DNA of 25,531 bases from an uncultured Gemella sp. (GCA_900555985.1 USNF01000013.1:1-25531); one strand, 5' to 3'. Counted from the first letter of the stretch, positions 5,439 to 13,412 are shown. Numbers and translations: made by a program. Notes: generated by a model not told the origin, from the letters alone.

Positions 5439-7805
5439 ATGAAAGATATTCATAATCAAAATGAGAAAAAATTTCATTATTCACTTAGAAAGATAGGAGG
5501 AAAAGGTGTAGTTTCAGCAGTTATTGCCGTAGGATTCTTTTTCTTAGGAACTAGCGCTGTTGAAGCAGCTGATGTTTCATCAACAGAATCAGTAGCTACT
5601 TCTACTACTAATACTAATAAAAACCTACAACAAGAAACTAACTCAACAACTGAATTAGTATCAACTGAAACAAAAGGTAATGTTGAGAAAAATACTTACA
5701 AAGTTGTGACGCCATCTTTAGAAAAAGCAATAGACTCTGCTAAAAAAGAAGATTTAACAGTTACTAAAGAAAAAACTGAAGTAAAAGAAAATGTTGAATC
5801 AGCTATAAAAGATAATTTAAAACAAGCTGAAGAAATTCAAGCTTCTGTAAAAGATTATACAACTGAAAAAGAAAAGTATAATGAGGCTAAACAAAGTTAC
5901 GATAAAAAAGTAGCTGAAAAAGAAGCTGCTGATGCTGTCAATAAAGAAAACGAAGCTAAATACAATAAAGAATTACAAGCTTATAATACTGCATATAACA
6001 AATATGTAACAGCTAAAGCTGAATATGATGCTGCAGTTGTTAAATATAACAATGACCTTTCAACTTACGAAAAGAATTTAGCAGAATATAAAGTATTACT
6101 TAAACAATTCCAAGATGCTAAAGAAGCATATGATAAGTATATAAATGACAGTAATTATAGAGATATTAAAGAAGTTGAAACTGTTCAAGATTTAACATTC
6201 CAACGCGAAAATAATGCAACTCATAAAATTGATGGAATCAATACTTACCTAACTCGTGAAGCTCAAGCTAGATTAAATACAAGTAATGTAGCTCAATATG
6301 ATTCAGATAAATTAACAAGTGATGATATCGTTTCTACAAGTCCATGGGCTAATAATGAAGTTGAATACATTCAAATAAAAGAAGGTGATAAATTCGTTGT
6401 AACTTATGATGGATTAAATCAATCTCATATGAATGAAAAAGATAAATCTAAAAATGATATAACGAGAGTTATTTATCGTTATGAGATACTTAGCCTACCT
6501 TCTAACGACGGTAAAGGAATCGCTGCAGTAAGTAATGATCCTACTGTAACTTTAACTGTAGGAGCTTCTACAGGTAAAGATAAACCTGTTAAAGTTGCAG
6601 TTGATGTTGAGTTTTATGATAGAGCTGGAAATAAATTTGACCTACAAAAATACAATGCAATTGTTGCTTTAAACTCACTTAACCACTGGACTGGTGCTTC
6701 TTATGTAGATAGCGGTGATAAACCTAGAGAATTAACAGTTGAAGCTAAAGATACAAATGGAAATGTTGTACGTGGTACATGGAACCCTTATGCAGATGGT
6801 TCTTCAATGAGTATTGAGAATAATGCTGTAGTAACAAAATCAGGAACTGCAAACTTTGGGTCAGGTGTTACTGTTAATATCTCTGCAGATAACCCTCTAA
6901 AAGTAGTTACTCAAAAAGCAACATGGAATGGTAGTGAATTTGCTGTTAGCGAAGAAGCAGTAACAACAGCAACTTCAGTAAATGCTTCTGGTGGTGGTAA
7001 TGGACACTCTATCGGAACTGAAGAATATACATTTGAAGATAAAGATGACGTAATTGGTACATATTCTATTAATTCTATTACAGGAGAAATTACATTCACT
7101 CCTAAGAAAAAATTCGAAAATATAGAACACCAAGAATTTGTTAATGTTGGTAATAATAAATTTATTCCAATTCCAAATTCAAGTGTAACATATGATGCTA
7201 ATACTAAAGAAGTAACTTCACTTAAAGACAATCAATATATTGAACATGGATCAGTATTCAATGGTGAATCTTCTTCTACACTAGAAGGATGGGATAATCC
7301 AAATTCTAAATACTTATACTATGGTGGTGCAGGGTTAAAAATGACAGATGGTCATTTAGTATTTACTGCTAACGGCGCAAATGCTTCTGGACAACCTACA
7401 GTTTATTGGTTTGCAATAAACTCACAAGTTGGTTTACCACAAAAACCTGGAAAAGAACCAGTAGAACCAACTAAACCTACTCCTCCAGTTGCTCCAACAG
7501 AACCAACTAAACCTACTCCTCCAACTCCAAAAGTTGTAGAAGTTCCAAACAAACCAGTGGAACCAACAAAACCAGAAATCAAATGGCATGAGAATGTTGT
7601 TGTAGTTGAAAAAACAACACCTCAAACACCTCCTGTAACTCCACCAAGCAAACCAAATAAACCAAACAAACCTGTAAAACCTAACAAAGTTAAAGCAAAA
7701 CAATTACCAAATACTGGTGAAAATAATACAAATTCTGCATTAGCAGGATTAGGTTTACTTACACTTGCAGGAGCTGCAATAAGAAGAAAACAAAATCAAG
7801 ATTAA
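5439..7805 (+). CDS. YSIRK-type LPXTG cell-wall-anchored adhesin with GbpC/antigen I/II-like domain
   Basis: A 788-residue surface protein. A YSIRK-type signal peptide comes first (YSLRK at 14-18, then GGKGVVS and a hydrophobic core, cleavage probably after about residue 44). Residues about 45-90 are a Ser/Thr-rich linker. About 115-240 is an Ala/Lys/Glu/Tyr-rich coiled coil with tyrosine-spaced heptads (KYNEAKQSYDKK style), like the A region of antigen I/II proteins. About 250-665 resembles the glucan-binding GbpC/antigen I/II variable domain: VVTYDGLNQSHM, a VIYRYEI strand near 345 and a closing WFAINSQVGLP. About 668-750 is a Pro/Lys-rich wall-spanning region with EPTKPTPP repeats. Then LPNTG (756-760), a hydrophobic segment and a positive tail complete a sortase A signal. 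The ATG at 5427 overlaps the GGAGG ribosome-binding site used by the ATG at 5439. The ligand is unknown; salivary glycoprotein or glucan binding is inference from the family. Confidence 0.9.
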   Translation: MKDIHNQNEKKFHYSLRKIGGKGVVSAVIAVGFFFLGTSAVEAADVSSTESVATSTTNTNKNLQQETNSTTELVSTETKGNVEKNTYKVVTPSLEKAIDSAKKEDLTVTKEKTEVKENVESAIKDNLKQAEEIQASVKDYTTEKEKYNEAKQSYDKKVAEKEAADAVNKENEAKYNKELQAYNTAYNKYVTAKAEYDAAVVKYNNDLSTYEKNLAEYKVLLKQFQDAKEAYDKYINDSNYRDIKEVETVQDLTFQRENNATHKIDGINTYLTREAQARLNTSNVAQYDSDKLTSDDIVSTSPWANNEVEYIQIKEGDKFVVTYDGLNQSHMNEKDKSKNDITRVIYRYEILSLPSNDGKGIAAVSNDPTVTLTVGASTGKDKPVKVAVDVEFYDRAGNKFDLQKYNAIVALNSLNHWTGASYVDSGDKPRELTVEAKDTNGNVVRGTWNPYADGSSMSIENNAVVTKSGTANFGSGVTVNISADNPLKVVTQKATWNGSEFAVSEEAVTTATSVNASGGGNGHSIGTEEYTFEDKDDVIGTYSINSITGEITFTPKKKFENIEHQEFVNVGNNKFIPIPNSSVTYDANTKEVTSLKDNQYIEHGSVFNGESSSTLEGWDNPNSKYLYYGGAGLKMTDGHLVFTANGANASGQPTVYWFAINSQVGLPQKPGKEPVEPTKPTPPVAPTEPTKPTPPTPKVVEVPNKPVEPTKPEIKWHENVVVVEKTTPQTPPVTPPSKPNKPNKPVKPNKVKAKQLPNTGENNTNSALAGLGLLTLAGAAIRRKQNQD
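7438..7685 (+). repeat. Proline-rich coding repeats of the adhesin wall-spanning region
   Basis: Within the adhesin, short coding repeats encode EPTKPTPP twice, separated by VAPT, followed by KPVEPTKP and KPNKPNKP units. Such degenerate repeats commonly vary in copy number among strains. Confidence 0.6.
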
Positions 7806-7814
7806 TAAAAAATT

Positions 7815-7845
7815 AAAAAGGATAATTTTAATAATTATCCTTTTT
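7815..7845. terminator. Bidirectional terminator between adhesin and glutaredoxin-like gene
   Basis: A perfect 13-bp stem (7815-7827 with 7833-7845, core GGATAATT/AATTATCC) around a 5-nt loop, with A-run and T-run arms. It serves both convergent genes; its right arm reaches the stop codon of the minus-strand gene. Confidence 0.92.
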
Positions 7846-8099
7846 TATATTTCATTTAATTTATCTATATCTAAAACACATTCTGATTCACTTACTACTA
7901 AACAAGGAATACCTATTTGCATATTTCCTTTGATTTTATCAAATACTTTATATGTGTCTCTTACAAATAAAAATTGCTTTAAATTTTTTAACGAATCAAA
8001 TATTTCCACCTCTTCATAAACAATTCCTAATTCATTTAATTTATCAACAAATGGTTTCGTATCTGGACAGGCTTTTGCATAATATAAAATTGGTTTCAT
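7845..8099 (-). CDS. Small glutaredoxin-like thioredoxin-fold protein
   Basis: An 84-residue protein with a thioredoxin-fold pattern. A beta strand (ILYYAKA) runs into a CPDT motif with a single redox cysteine (Cys11). A second alpha/beta unit follows, then GIPCLVV, where Pro65 is in the cis-proline position next to Cys66. The length and CPxT motif match short monothiol-type glutaredoxin-related proteins of Firmicutes. These may reduce mixed disulfides with a low-molecular-weight thiol or act as electron carriers, but the partner is unknown. AGGAGG precedes the start. The gene is monocistronic, boxed between two strong terminators. A TGGTAAAAT extended -10 at about 8130-8138 could drive it. 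Confidence 0.75.
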   Translation of the reverse strand: MKPILYYAKACPDTKPFVDKLNELGIVYEEVEIFDSLKNLKQFLFVRDTYKVFDKIKGNMQIGIPCLVVSESECVLDIDKLNEI

Positions 8100-8129
8100 A
8101 GTTATCCTCCTAATTGTATTTTCAAGCTA

Positions 8130-8138
8130 ATTTTACCA
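8130..8138 (-). promoter_or_regulatory. Candidate extended -10 promoter for the glutaredoxin-like gene
   Basis: The minus strand reads TGGTAAAAT about 30 bp before the start codon, immediately after the terminator at 8141-8189. No good -35 is seen, since the T-tract of the terminator occupies that place. Confidence 0.4.
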
Positions 8139-8140
8139 TA

Positions 8141-8189
8141 AAAAAAATAATAGCTCTATTCAAAAGTATTTTAGAGCTATTATTTTTTT
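8141..8189. terminator. Terminator of the trmK-thrE operon
   Basis: A perfect 18-bp stem (8141-8158 with 8172-8189; core AATAGCTCTA/TAGAGCTATT) with a 13-nt loop. It includes a 7-A arm and a 7-T arm, so it can act in both directions. It overlaps the stop codon of the ThrE-type gene. Confidence 0.9.
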
Positions 8190-8634
8190 ATCTTCTTCTT
8201 TGTATTTTTACCCTTTTTATTGAATCAGAAAAAACTGAGGCTAGTAGAATTCCCATTGCAATGGCTCCTGCCTGAAGCAACGTTTCTAAACCAACTTTTA
8301 AAGCTATATTATAGTTTTTTGTAACTATATTTTGCATCGTATTATACATACCATATCCTGGAACTAAGGGTATCATACCAGTATATATAAATATTGTTGC
8401 TGGCATTCGTAATCGTTTAGATGCATTAGTAGATAACAATCCAACACATAACGCCCCTACAAAACTTCCCACTACTACATCTGATACTAGATTAGTTAAA
8501 ACATAAGCCAGCCAACCTACTGCACCAACTAATCCACAAGAAATCAATGATTTTTTAGGCGCATTGAAAAATATTGCGAAGGCTAATGAAACTACAAATC
8601 CTGCTATAAATTGAATTATAATATTATATTCCAT
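8188..8634 (-). CDS. ThrE-type threonine/serine exporter, small subunit (YjjB-like)
   Basis: A 148-residue integral membrane protein with about four or five hydrophobic segments. It matches the ThrE_2 half of ThrE-type exporters: an early FAIFFNAPKKSL region and the conserved MIPLVPGYGMYNTM motif (about residues 87-100). It is 9 bp behind the larger ThrE-type gene, with AAGGAGG and a short spacer before its ATG. The two proteins together correspond to a split ThrE transporter (YjjP/YjjB in Escherichia coli). Substrates in this family include threonine, serine and succinate, so the substrate here is not fixed by sequence. It is the last gene before a strong terminator. Confidence 0.88.
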   Translation of the reverse strand: MEYNIIIQFIAGFVVSLAFAIFFNAPKKSLISCGLVGAVGWLAYVLTNLVSDVVVGSFVGALCVGLLSTNASKRLRMPATIFIYTGMIPLVPGYGMYNTMQNIVTKNYNIALKVGLETLLQAGAIAMGILLASVFSDSIKRVKIQRRR

Positions 8635-8643
8635 TTTTCCTCC

Positions 8644-9414
8644 TTAAACAATTTTTAAACCTAATACTACACCAATTGCTATGGCTGTTGAAACAAATAC
8701 AGCTGCCTGAGCACCTATCATCCCCGATAAATAATCCCCAGCCATAAAGTCACGAACTGAATTAGTTATTTGAACACCTGGAACAAGAGGCATTAAACTA
8801 ACGATAATAATACTAAACGGATTATGAATTGTAATTATTTTTGCAAATGACATTACTAATACAGTCGCTATAAAGGCACCCATAAAATTACTTAAAAAAT
8901 AAGTTATTTTGAATTTTGATGCAAATAATAAGAACAATGTTTGTATAGCCATTATCACAAATGCAATAAGACTATCTTTAAAAGTACCACCGAACATTAT
9001 AGCAAAAAATGGTGCTGATAATGTCATAGACGATATTATCGAAAGGTTAGAATATCTATCTTTATTTTTTATTTCTTTTAGTTTTTTAAAAGCTAGGTCT
9101 AAAGAACATCCTCCCATAACCATTTTCCTAGATAAGTCATTTATTAAAGAAATTTTCTCAAGATTTCTATCCCCTAATACTACTCTTCGCATTGTTGTAT
9201 AAGTAGTATCATCATAAATAAATGATACTATTATAAAGTTATATGTTACAAGACTATTAGCTGCTCTAATATTATCAAAAGATTTATATATTCTATTAAT
9301 TGTATCTTCCACTCTATAAACTTCAGCCCCATAAGAAAGCATATTTTTAGCCATTTTCACACTTAGGTATAATAGCTTTTTTGCTTCTTGTTCACTTTGT
9401 AAGCTTTGTATCAT
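8644..9414 (-). CDS. ThrE-type threonine/serine exporter, large subunit (YjjP-like)
   Basis: A 256-residue protein. The soluble N-terminal part has the family signature KMAKNMLSYGAEVYRVEDTINRIYKSF (about residues 20-46). About five transmembrane segments follow from residue 125 on, with a LMPLVPGVQITNSVRDFMAGDY motif near 207-228 that mirrors the PLVPG motif of the small partner. It belongs to the ThrE N-terminal family (DUF1212-like). AGGAGG precedes the ATG by 5 nt. It lies 20 bp behind trmK and 9 bp ahead of the small subunit, so the pair is probably co-transcribed with trmK and dinB. Role: proton-driven export of small amino acids or dicarboxylates, by family inference. Confidence 0.88.
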   Translation of the reverse strand: MIQSLQSEQEAKKLLYLSVKMAKNMLSYGAEVYRVEDTINRIYKSFDNIRAANSLVTYNFIIVSFIYDDTTYTTMRRVVLGDRNLEKISLINDLSRKMVMGGCSLDLAFKKLKEIKNKDRYSNLSIISSMTLSAPFFAIMFGGTFKDSLIAFVIMAIQTLFLLFASKFKITYFLSNFMGAFIATVLVMSFAKIITIHNPFSIIIVSLMPLVPGVQITNSVRDFMAGDYLSGMIGAQAAVFVSTAIAIGVVLGLKIV

Positions 9415-9434
9415 AATCTCCTCCTCTTCCTTTT

Positions 9435-10118
9435 CTACACAGAAATAATATTTTGTATTTCTTTATATCTTTTCTCTAATTCTTCAACTTTATCTTTTTG
9501 AATTTCTTTTGCCTTTTGTAATTGTGATAAAATATACTTTATTTTATTTAATTCTAATTTTTGTTTTTTAATAAATAGATCATTTTTTTCTTTTAGTAAA
9601 TATTTACCAAAGACTTTTTCTTCTTCTGTAAGATTCATTTCTCCAGCTTTAGCAACTATAATTTCATAAATATGACCATCTTCTTCTATAATATTTTCTG
9701 CTACAATATTATACCCTAATTGCTGTAATTTTTCCCTAACAAAACTTTCACCAACATTTGGTTGTAATATCAAATTGGGTTTATTAATTAATTTATCTTT
9801 TCCATCTTCTAATATATCCGAAATTAATTTTCCACCCATACCACAAATAGTAATAACCTCTATATTATCTTCTAGCGTAATTGCATCTAACCCTGCTGCT
9901 TTTCTACACTCTATTATATTAGATAATCCTTCTTCCTGAACATTTTTAATTGATACCTTATGTGGTCCTTCTACTATCTCTCCTGCTATTGCAAAATCTA
10001 TCTTTCCTTCTTTAGCCAAGAAAATAGGTAAGTACGCATGATCACTACCTATATCAGCTAATCTCTTATTTTCAACATAGCTCGCTACTAACTCTAGTCT
10101 CTTATTAATTGCTAACAT
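9435..10118 (-). CDS. trmK: tRNA (adenine(22)-N1)-methyltransferase TrmK
   Basis: A 227-residue class I SAM-dependent methyltransferase that makes m1A22 in the D-arm of bacterial tRNAs. The SAM motif LADIGSDHAYLPIFL spans about 20-34. ICGMGGKLI and the LQPN motif near residues 117-120 are typical of TrmK (YqfN). The C-terminal 60 residues are a charged coiled coil, also a family trait. AAGGAG with 5-6 nt spacing fixes the ATG. It lies 25 bp behind dinB. In Bacillus trmK is followed by the Nif3-like yqfO; here a ThrE-type exporter pair follows. Confidence 0.93.
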   Translation of the reverse strand: MLAINKRLELVASYVENKRLADIGSDHAYLPIFLAKEGKIDFAIAGEIVEGPHKVSIKNVQEEGLSNIIECRKAAGLDAITLEDNIEVITICGMGGKLISDILEDGKDKLINKPNLILQPNVGESFVREKLQQLGYNIVAENIIEEDGHIYEIIVAKAGEMNLTEEEKVFGKYLLKEKNDLFIKKQKLELNKIKYILSQLQKAKEIQKDKVEELEKRYKEIQNIISV

Positions 10119-10143
10119 TTTTTCTCCTTCTTTAATAAAATCC

Positions 10144-11355
10144 TTATTCTAAAAAATCTTTACTAAAACTTGTAGTAATAATTGTCTTACCTTTTTTATC
10201 ATCAAGATTATTAAAATCTGTAATTATATTATCTCCAAATTCCATTTTCAATTTTTTTGATAATTTTCTAAACTCTTCTTCTTTTTTATAACTCTTTTTA
10301 TCAAAAATATCCAATTGTACTTTTAAATTATCCTTCTTCTTAATATCATTAAGTGAAACTCCTAGAAGTCTAATAGGATAAGTAAAATCATAATTATCTA
10401 AAATTAACTCAAGTGCATTATTATATATATCAACAGTACTATCAATATATTCGGGTATCTTTTTTGAACGAGTAATATTTTTAAAATCAGAAGATCTAAT
10501 AATTATTGAAATATTATTCCCTACATAGTTTCTTGATTTTGCTCTATTACTAACTTTTTCACTTAATTTCTTTAATTGATTTTTTATTTCTACTTCTTCT
10601 ACTAAATCTTCTGAAAAAGTTTTTGAATTACCGACTGATTTTCGTTCTACAGTATATTTTAATTCTCTATTATCTTCTCCATTGGCACATTTTTTTAATC
10701 TTAAACCTTGAATTCCTAGTAAACTATGTAATACAACCTCATTTGCATTTGCCAAGTCCCCAATTGTTGATATTCCCATTTTTTTCAATTTTTTTGAAGC
10801 TGATTTTCCACAACCATGCATTTCACTAATATCCATATCCCATAGTATAGACTCATAATTTTTTTTATTTATTATTGTAAAACCTAATGGTTTTTTTAAA
10901 TCAGAACCCATTTTAGCAAAAAATTTATTATACGAAACTCCAACACTTGAAGGCATTCCTAATTGTTTATAAATTCTTCTCTGTATTGTTGCTATTACTC
11001 TTATAGGTTCTTCAAACTCACTAAGATCAATATATGCCTCATCTACTGAAACTACCTCAACCTTTGTAGTATACTCTCTAATTAAATCAAAAATCAATTT
11101 AGATTCTTTTTGATATTTTTCCATATCAGGTTGAAGGAATTTTATATTTGGGCAAATTTTTCTTGCATCCCCTACACGCATTGTAGTTTTTACACCAAGT
11201 TTCCTTGCTTCATAATTAGAAGTGACTATTATACCATGTCTAGTTTTAACTGTTCCAGCAATCGCTAGTGGCTTCCCTTGTAATTCTGGATTATATTTTT
11301 CTTCAACACTAGCATAAAAACAATTCATATCTATATGAGCTATAACCCTAGACAT
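10144..11355 (-). CDS. dinB: DNA polymerase IV (Y-family translesion polymerase)
   Basis: A 403-residue Y-family polymerase for translesion synthesis. Catalytic carboxylates are intact: Asp9 in HIDMNCFYASVE, and Asp105-Glu106 in SVDEAYIDLS. The aromatic steric gate is Phe13. The little-finger domain is present, and the sliding-clamp-binding motif QLDIF lies at 347-351, followed by about 50 charged residues. Length is slightly above that of E. coli Pol IV but normal for Firmicutes. AGGAGG about 9 nt upstream of the ATG. No LexA/SOS-type box was recognised upstream; instead there is the 53-bp palindrome at 11390-11442. Confidence 0.95.
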   Translation of the reverse strand: MSRVIAHIDMNCFYASVEEKYNPELQGKPLAIAGTVKTRHGIIVTSNYEARKLGVKTTMRVGDARKICPNIKFLQPDMEKYQKESKLIFDLIREYTTKVEVVSVDEAYIDLSEFEEPIRVIATIQRRIYKQLGMPSSVGVSYNKFFAKMGSDLKKPLGFTIINKKNYESILWDMDISEMHGCGKSASKKLKKMGISTIGDLANANEVVLHSLLGIQGLRLKKCANGEDNRELKYTVERKSVGNSKTFSEDLVEEVEIKNQLKKLSEKVSNRAKSRNYVGNNISIIIRSSDFKNITRSKKIPEYIDSTVDIYNNALELILDNYDFTYPIRLLGVSLNDIKKKDNLKVQLDIFDKKSYKKEEEFRKLSKKLKMEFGDNIITDFNNLDDKKGKTIITTSFSKDFLE

Positions 11356-11389
11356 AATACTCCACCTCCTCTAATTTAATATTAAGATT

Positions 11390-11442
11390 GGGAGTAATTC
11401 AAAATTATGATTTCATAAAATCAATTTTATTGAATTACTCCC
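11390..11442. repeat. 53-bp imperfect palindrome with 13-bp perfect terminal inverted repeats
   Basis: GGGAGTAATTCAA (11390-11402) is perfectly inverted as TTGAATTACTCCC (11430-11442). The interior also pairs in part (AAATT/AATTT and ATTT/AAAT). Neither strand shows a T-run after the stem. This fits a miniature transposable-element remnant or a stable RNA hairpin between rnjB and dinB rather than a classic terminator. Confidence 0.7.
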
Positions 11443-11457
11443 ACAACAAATCGCCTA

Positions 11458-11491
11458 TTTTAAGCCTATTCACGAAATAGTAAACTTAAAA
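11458..11491. repeat. Second hairpin downstream of rnjB
   Basis: TTTTAAG (11458-11464) pairs with CTTAAAA (11485-11491), and inside it CTATT (11466-11470) pairs with AATAG (11476-11480). CCTATT occurs three times around it, near 11454, 11465 and 11493. It could help terminate or stabilise the rnjB transcript, but there is no good T-tract. Confidence 0.5.
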
Positions 11492-11513
11492 ACCTATTAA
11501 TTATTTCAATATT

Positions 11514-13412
11514 CTAAACTAATGAAAAATTAACAATAATAATTGGTCTTCTCTTAGTATTATCATATAATAAGCTTGCTAACATATTTCTAATTTCTGC
11601 TTTTACTGCAGCACATTCTCTTATATTTTTTATTGGATTATTTTCTAAATAATCAATAACTTTTTCTTCCGCTTCTTTTATTAACTCAGCACTTTTCTTA
11701 ACATATACAAATCCTTTTGTTTGGATACAAGGTCTTCCTACTAATGTTTTTTCTTTTCTACTTATAGCATACGAAGTAACAAAAATTCCGTCATTTGATA
11801 ATACTTTTCTATCTTTTAGTACACTATCTTCAACATCACCAATTCCTCGACCATCAACAAGAACGTTTCCTATAGGTATATTATTAGGAATAATTTTTGT
11901 TTTATTTCCACTTATTTCTAAAGTTGTTCCTTTTTGTAGTATATGAATATTTTCTTTAGAAACACCTGTCTCTTCAGCAATTTCTGCATGTTTTCTTAAA
12001 TTTCTAAACTCACCTTGAACAGGTATAAAATGTTTAGGCATAAGCATGTTTAACATCATTTTTAATTCTTCACGAGTTGCATGGCTCGCAGCATGAAGTC
12101 TTTTAGAAGCAGTAACAACATGAGCACCTAATTTTACCAATAAGTTAAGAGTTTGGAATAACATTACTTCCATATTAGGTGATGGAGTTGCTGCAATCAT
12201 TATAGTATCCCCTTCATCAATTTGAATACCTTTTATTTTTTTCTCAGCAATATTTTTCATCGCCTCAATCGGTTCCCCTTGATCACCAGAAGATAAAATA
12301 CAAATTTCATTTTGAGGATAATCTTTTAAGTTTTCAATACTAATTAAGTTCTCATCTTCAATATTTAAATAATTCATATCTCTTGCGGTATTAATAGAAT
12401 CTTGAATAGCTTCACCTAGTAATAAAATTTTTCTATTTTGAGATAATGCTGCTTTTACAATATGAGAGATAGTTAGAAAGTTTGACGCATAACAAGTTAC
12501 TATGATACGTTTATTAGCATTATAAAAAGCATTATCAATTTGCTCTGCTGCTTCATTTTCAGGAACATTGTACCCTTTAACATTAGCATTACTAGAATCA
12601 CTTAATAATACTAAAACACCTTTTTGACCTAAAGTACTCATTTTAACAATATCTGATTTATATTCTTTACTCACAGATTGGTCAAATTTAAATTCACCTG
12701 TGTAAACAATATTCCCTTGACTAGTTTCAATGCATATCCCTAATGAATCCGGCATTGAATATGTTGTTTTGAAAAACGTAATATTAGCATTATTAAACTC
12801 ATACTTATTATTTTCTTTAACATAGTAAAACTTAATTCTACGTTTAATTTCTAAATGTTTCATATGATTTTTTAGTAAATCAATAGTTAGTTTTGATCCA
12901 TAAACAGGACACTTTAATTTATCAATTATATAAGGAATTGCTCCCATTGAACTAACATGTCCATTTGATAGAAAAATACCTTTTACTTTTTGCTTATTAC
13001 GTACTAAATAACTTATATCTGGTATTACGGCATCTATACCTATCATCTCTGTCTCAGGGAACATAAGACCAGCATCTAAAACAAATATTTCATCGCCTAT
13101 CTCAACCATATACATATTTTTAGCAACTTCTTCCACACCACCTAATGGTGTAATACGAATTTTTGCTATATTTTTTTTATTCTTATTTTCTTTATTATTT
13201 TGTACTAAGTTTAGATCTTTTTTTGTACTTTTAATATTTTTTATTTCAGCTTGTTTAGTAATTACTCTCTCATTAGTTTTTTTCTTAGCAACTACTTTTG
13301 TATTTTTATTCTTTTCTATTTTTTTATTATTTCGTTGTTTACCCTGAGCATTTTTTCTCTTACTAGATTGCAGATTTTTTGCAATACTAATATTATTGTT
13401 ATTATTGTTCAT
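11514..13412 (-). CDS. rnjB: RNase J2-like protein with degenerate active site
   Basis: A 632-residue protein of the RNase J family (metallo-beta-lactamase, beta-CASP and C-terminal domains). Residues about 85-632 align with Bacillus RNase J (ITPLGGVEEVAKNM, FVLDAGLMFPE, IGIDAVIPDISYLV, DQGEPIEAM, TKRRPIIIV). Residues 1-80 are an unusual Lys/Asn-rich, probably disordered tail. The metal site is largely lost. HxHxDH reads NGHVSS (150-155), keeping only His152. The HSIPD histidine is Tyr218, GDFKFD reads GEFKFD (Glu240), and the PVHGEYR histidine is Gln466. His444 in HAASHA remains. I infer a non-catalytic or nearly inactive J2-type partner of an RNase J1 encoded elsewhere. The ribosome-binding site AGGAGG lies inside the 3' end of rnhB, which overlaps by 11 nt. 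Confidence 0.88.
   Translation of the reverse strand: MNNNNNNISIAKNLQSSKRKNAQGKQRNNKKIEKNKNTKVVAKKKTNERVITKQAEIKNIKSTKKDLNLVQNNKENKNKKNIAKIRITPLGGVEEVAKNMYMVEIGDEIFVLDAGLMFPETEMIGIDAVIPDISYLVRNKQKVKGIFLSNGHVSSMGAIPYIIDKLKCPVYGSKLTIDLLKNHMKHLEIKRRIKFYYVKENNKYEFNNANITFFKTTYSMPDSLGICIETSQGNIVYTGEFKFDQSVSKEYKSDIVKMSTLGQKGVLVLLSDSSNANVKGYNVPENEAAEQIDNAFYNANKRIIVTCYASNFLTISHIVKAALSQNRKILLLGEAIQDSINTARDMNYLNIEDENLISIENLKDYPQNEICILSSGDQGEPIEAMKNIAEKKIKGIQIDEGDTIMIAATPSPNMEVMLFQTLNLLVKLGAHVVTASKRLHAASHATREELKMMLNMLMPKHFIPVQGEFRNLRKHAEIAEETGVSKENIHILQKGTTLEISGNKTKIIPNNIPIGNVLVDGRGIGDVEDSVLKDRKVLSNDGIFVTSYAISRKEKTLVGRPCIQTKGFVYVKKSAELIKEAEEKVIDYLENNPIKNIRECAAVKAEIRNMLASLLYDNTKRRPIIIVNFSLV

Noticed and set aside
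7438..7685. Repeats considered as a CRISPR or tandem DNA repeat
   Set aside because: They are degenerate coding repeats for EPTKPTPP-like units in a wall-spanning region, with no spacer pattern.
7434..7703. Trp/Phe-rich minus-strand ORF of 89 codons
   Set aside because: It is the antisense reading of the proline/lysine-rich repeats of the adhesin; the odd composition follows directly from those codons.
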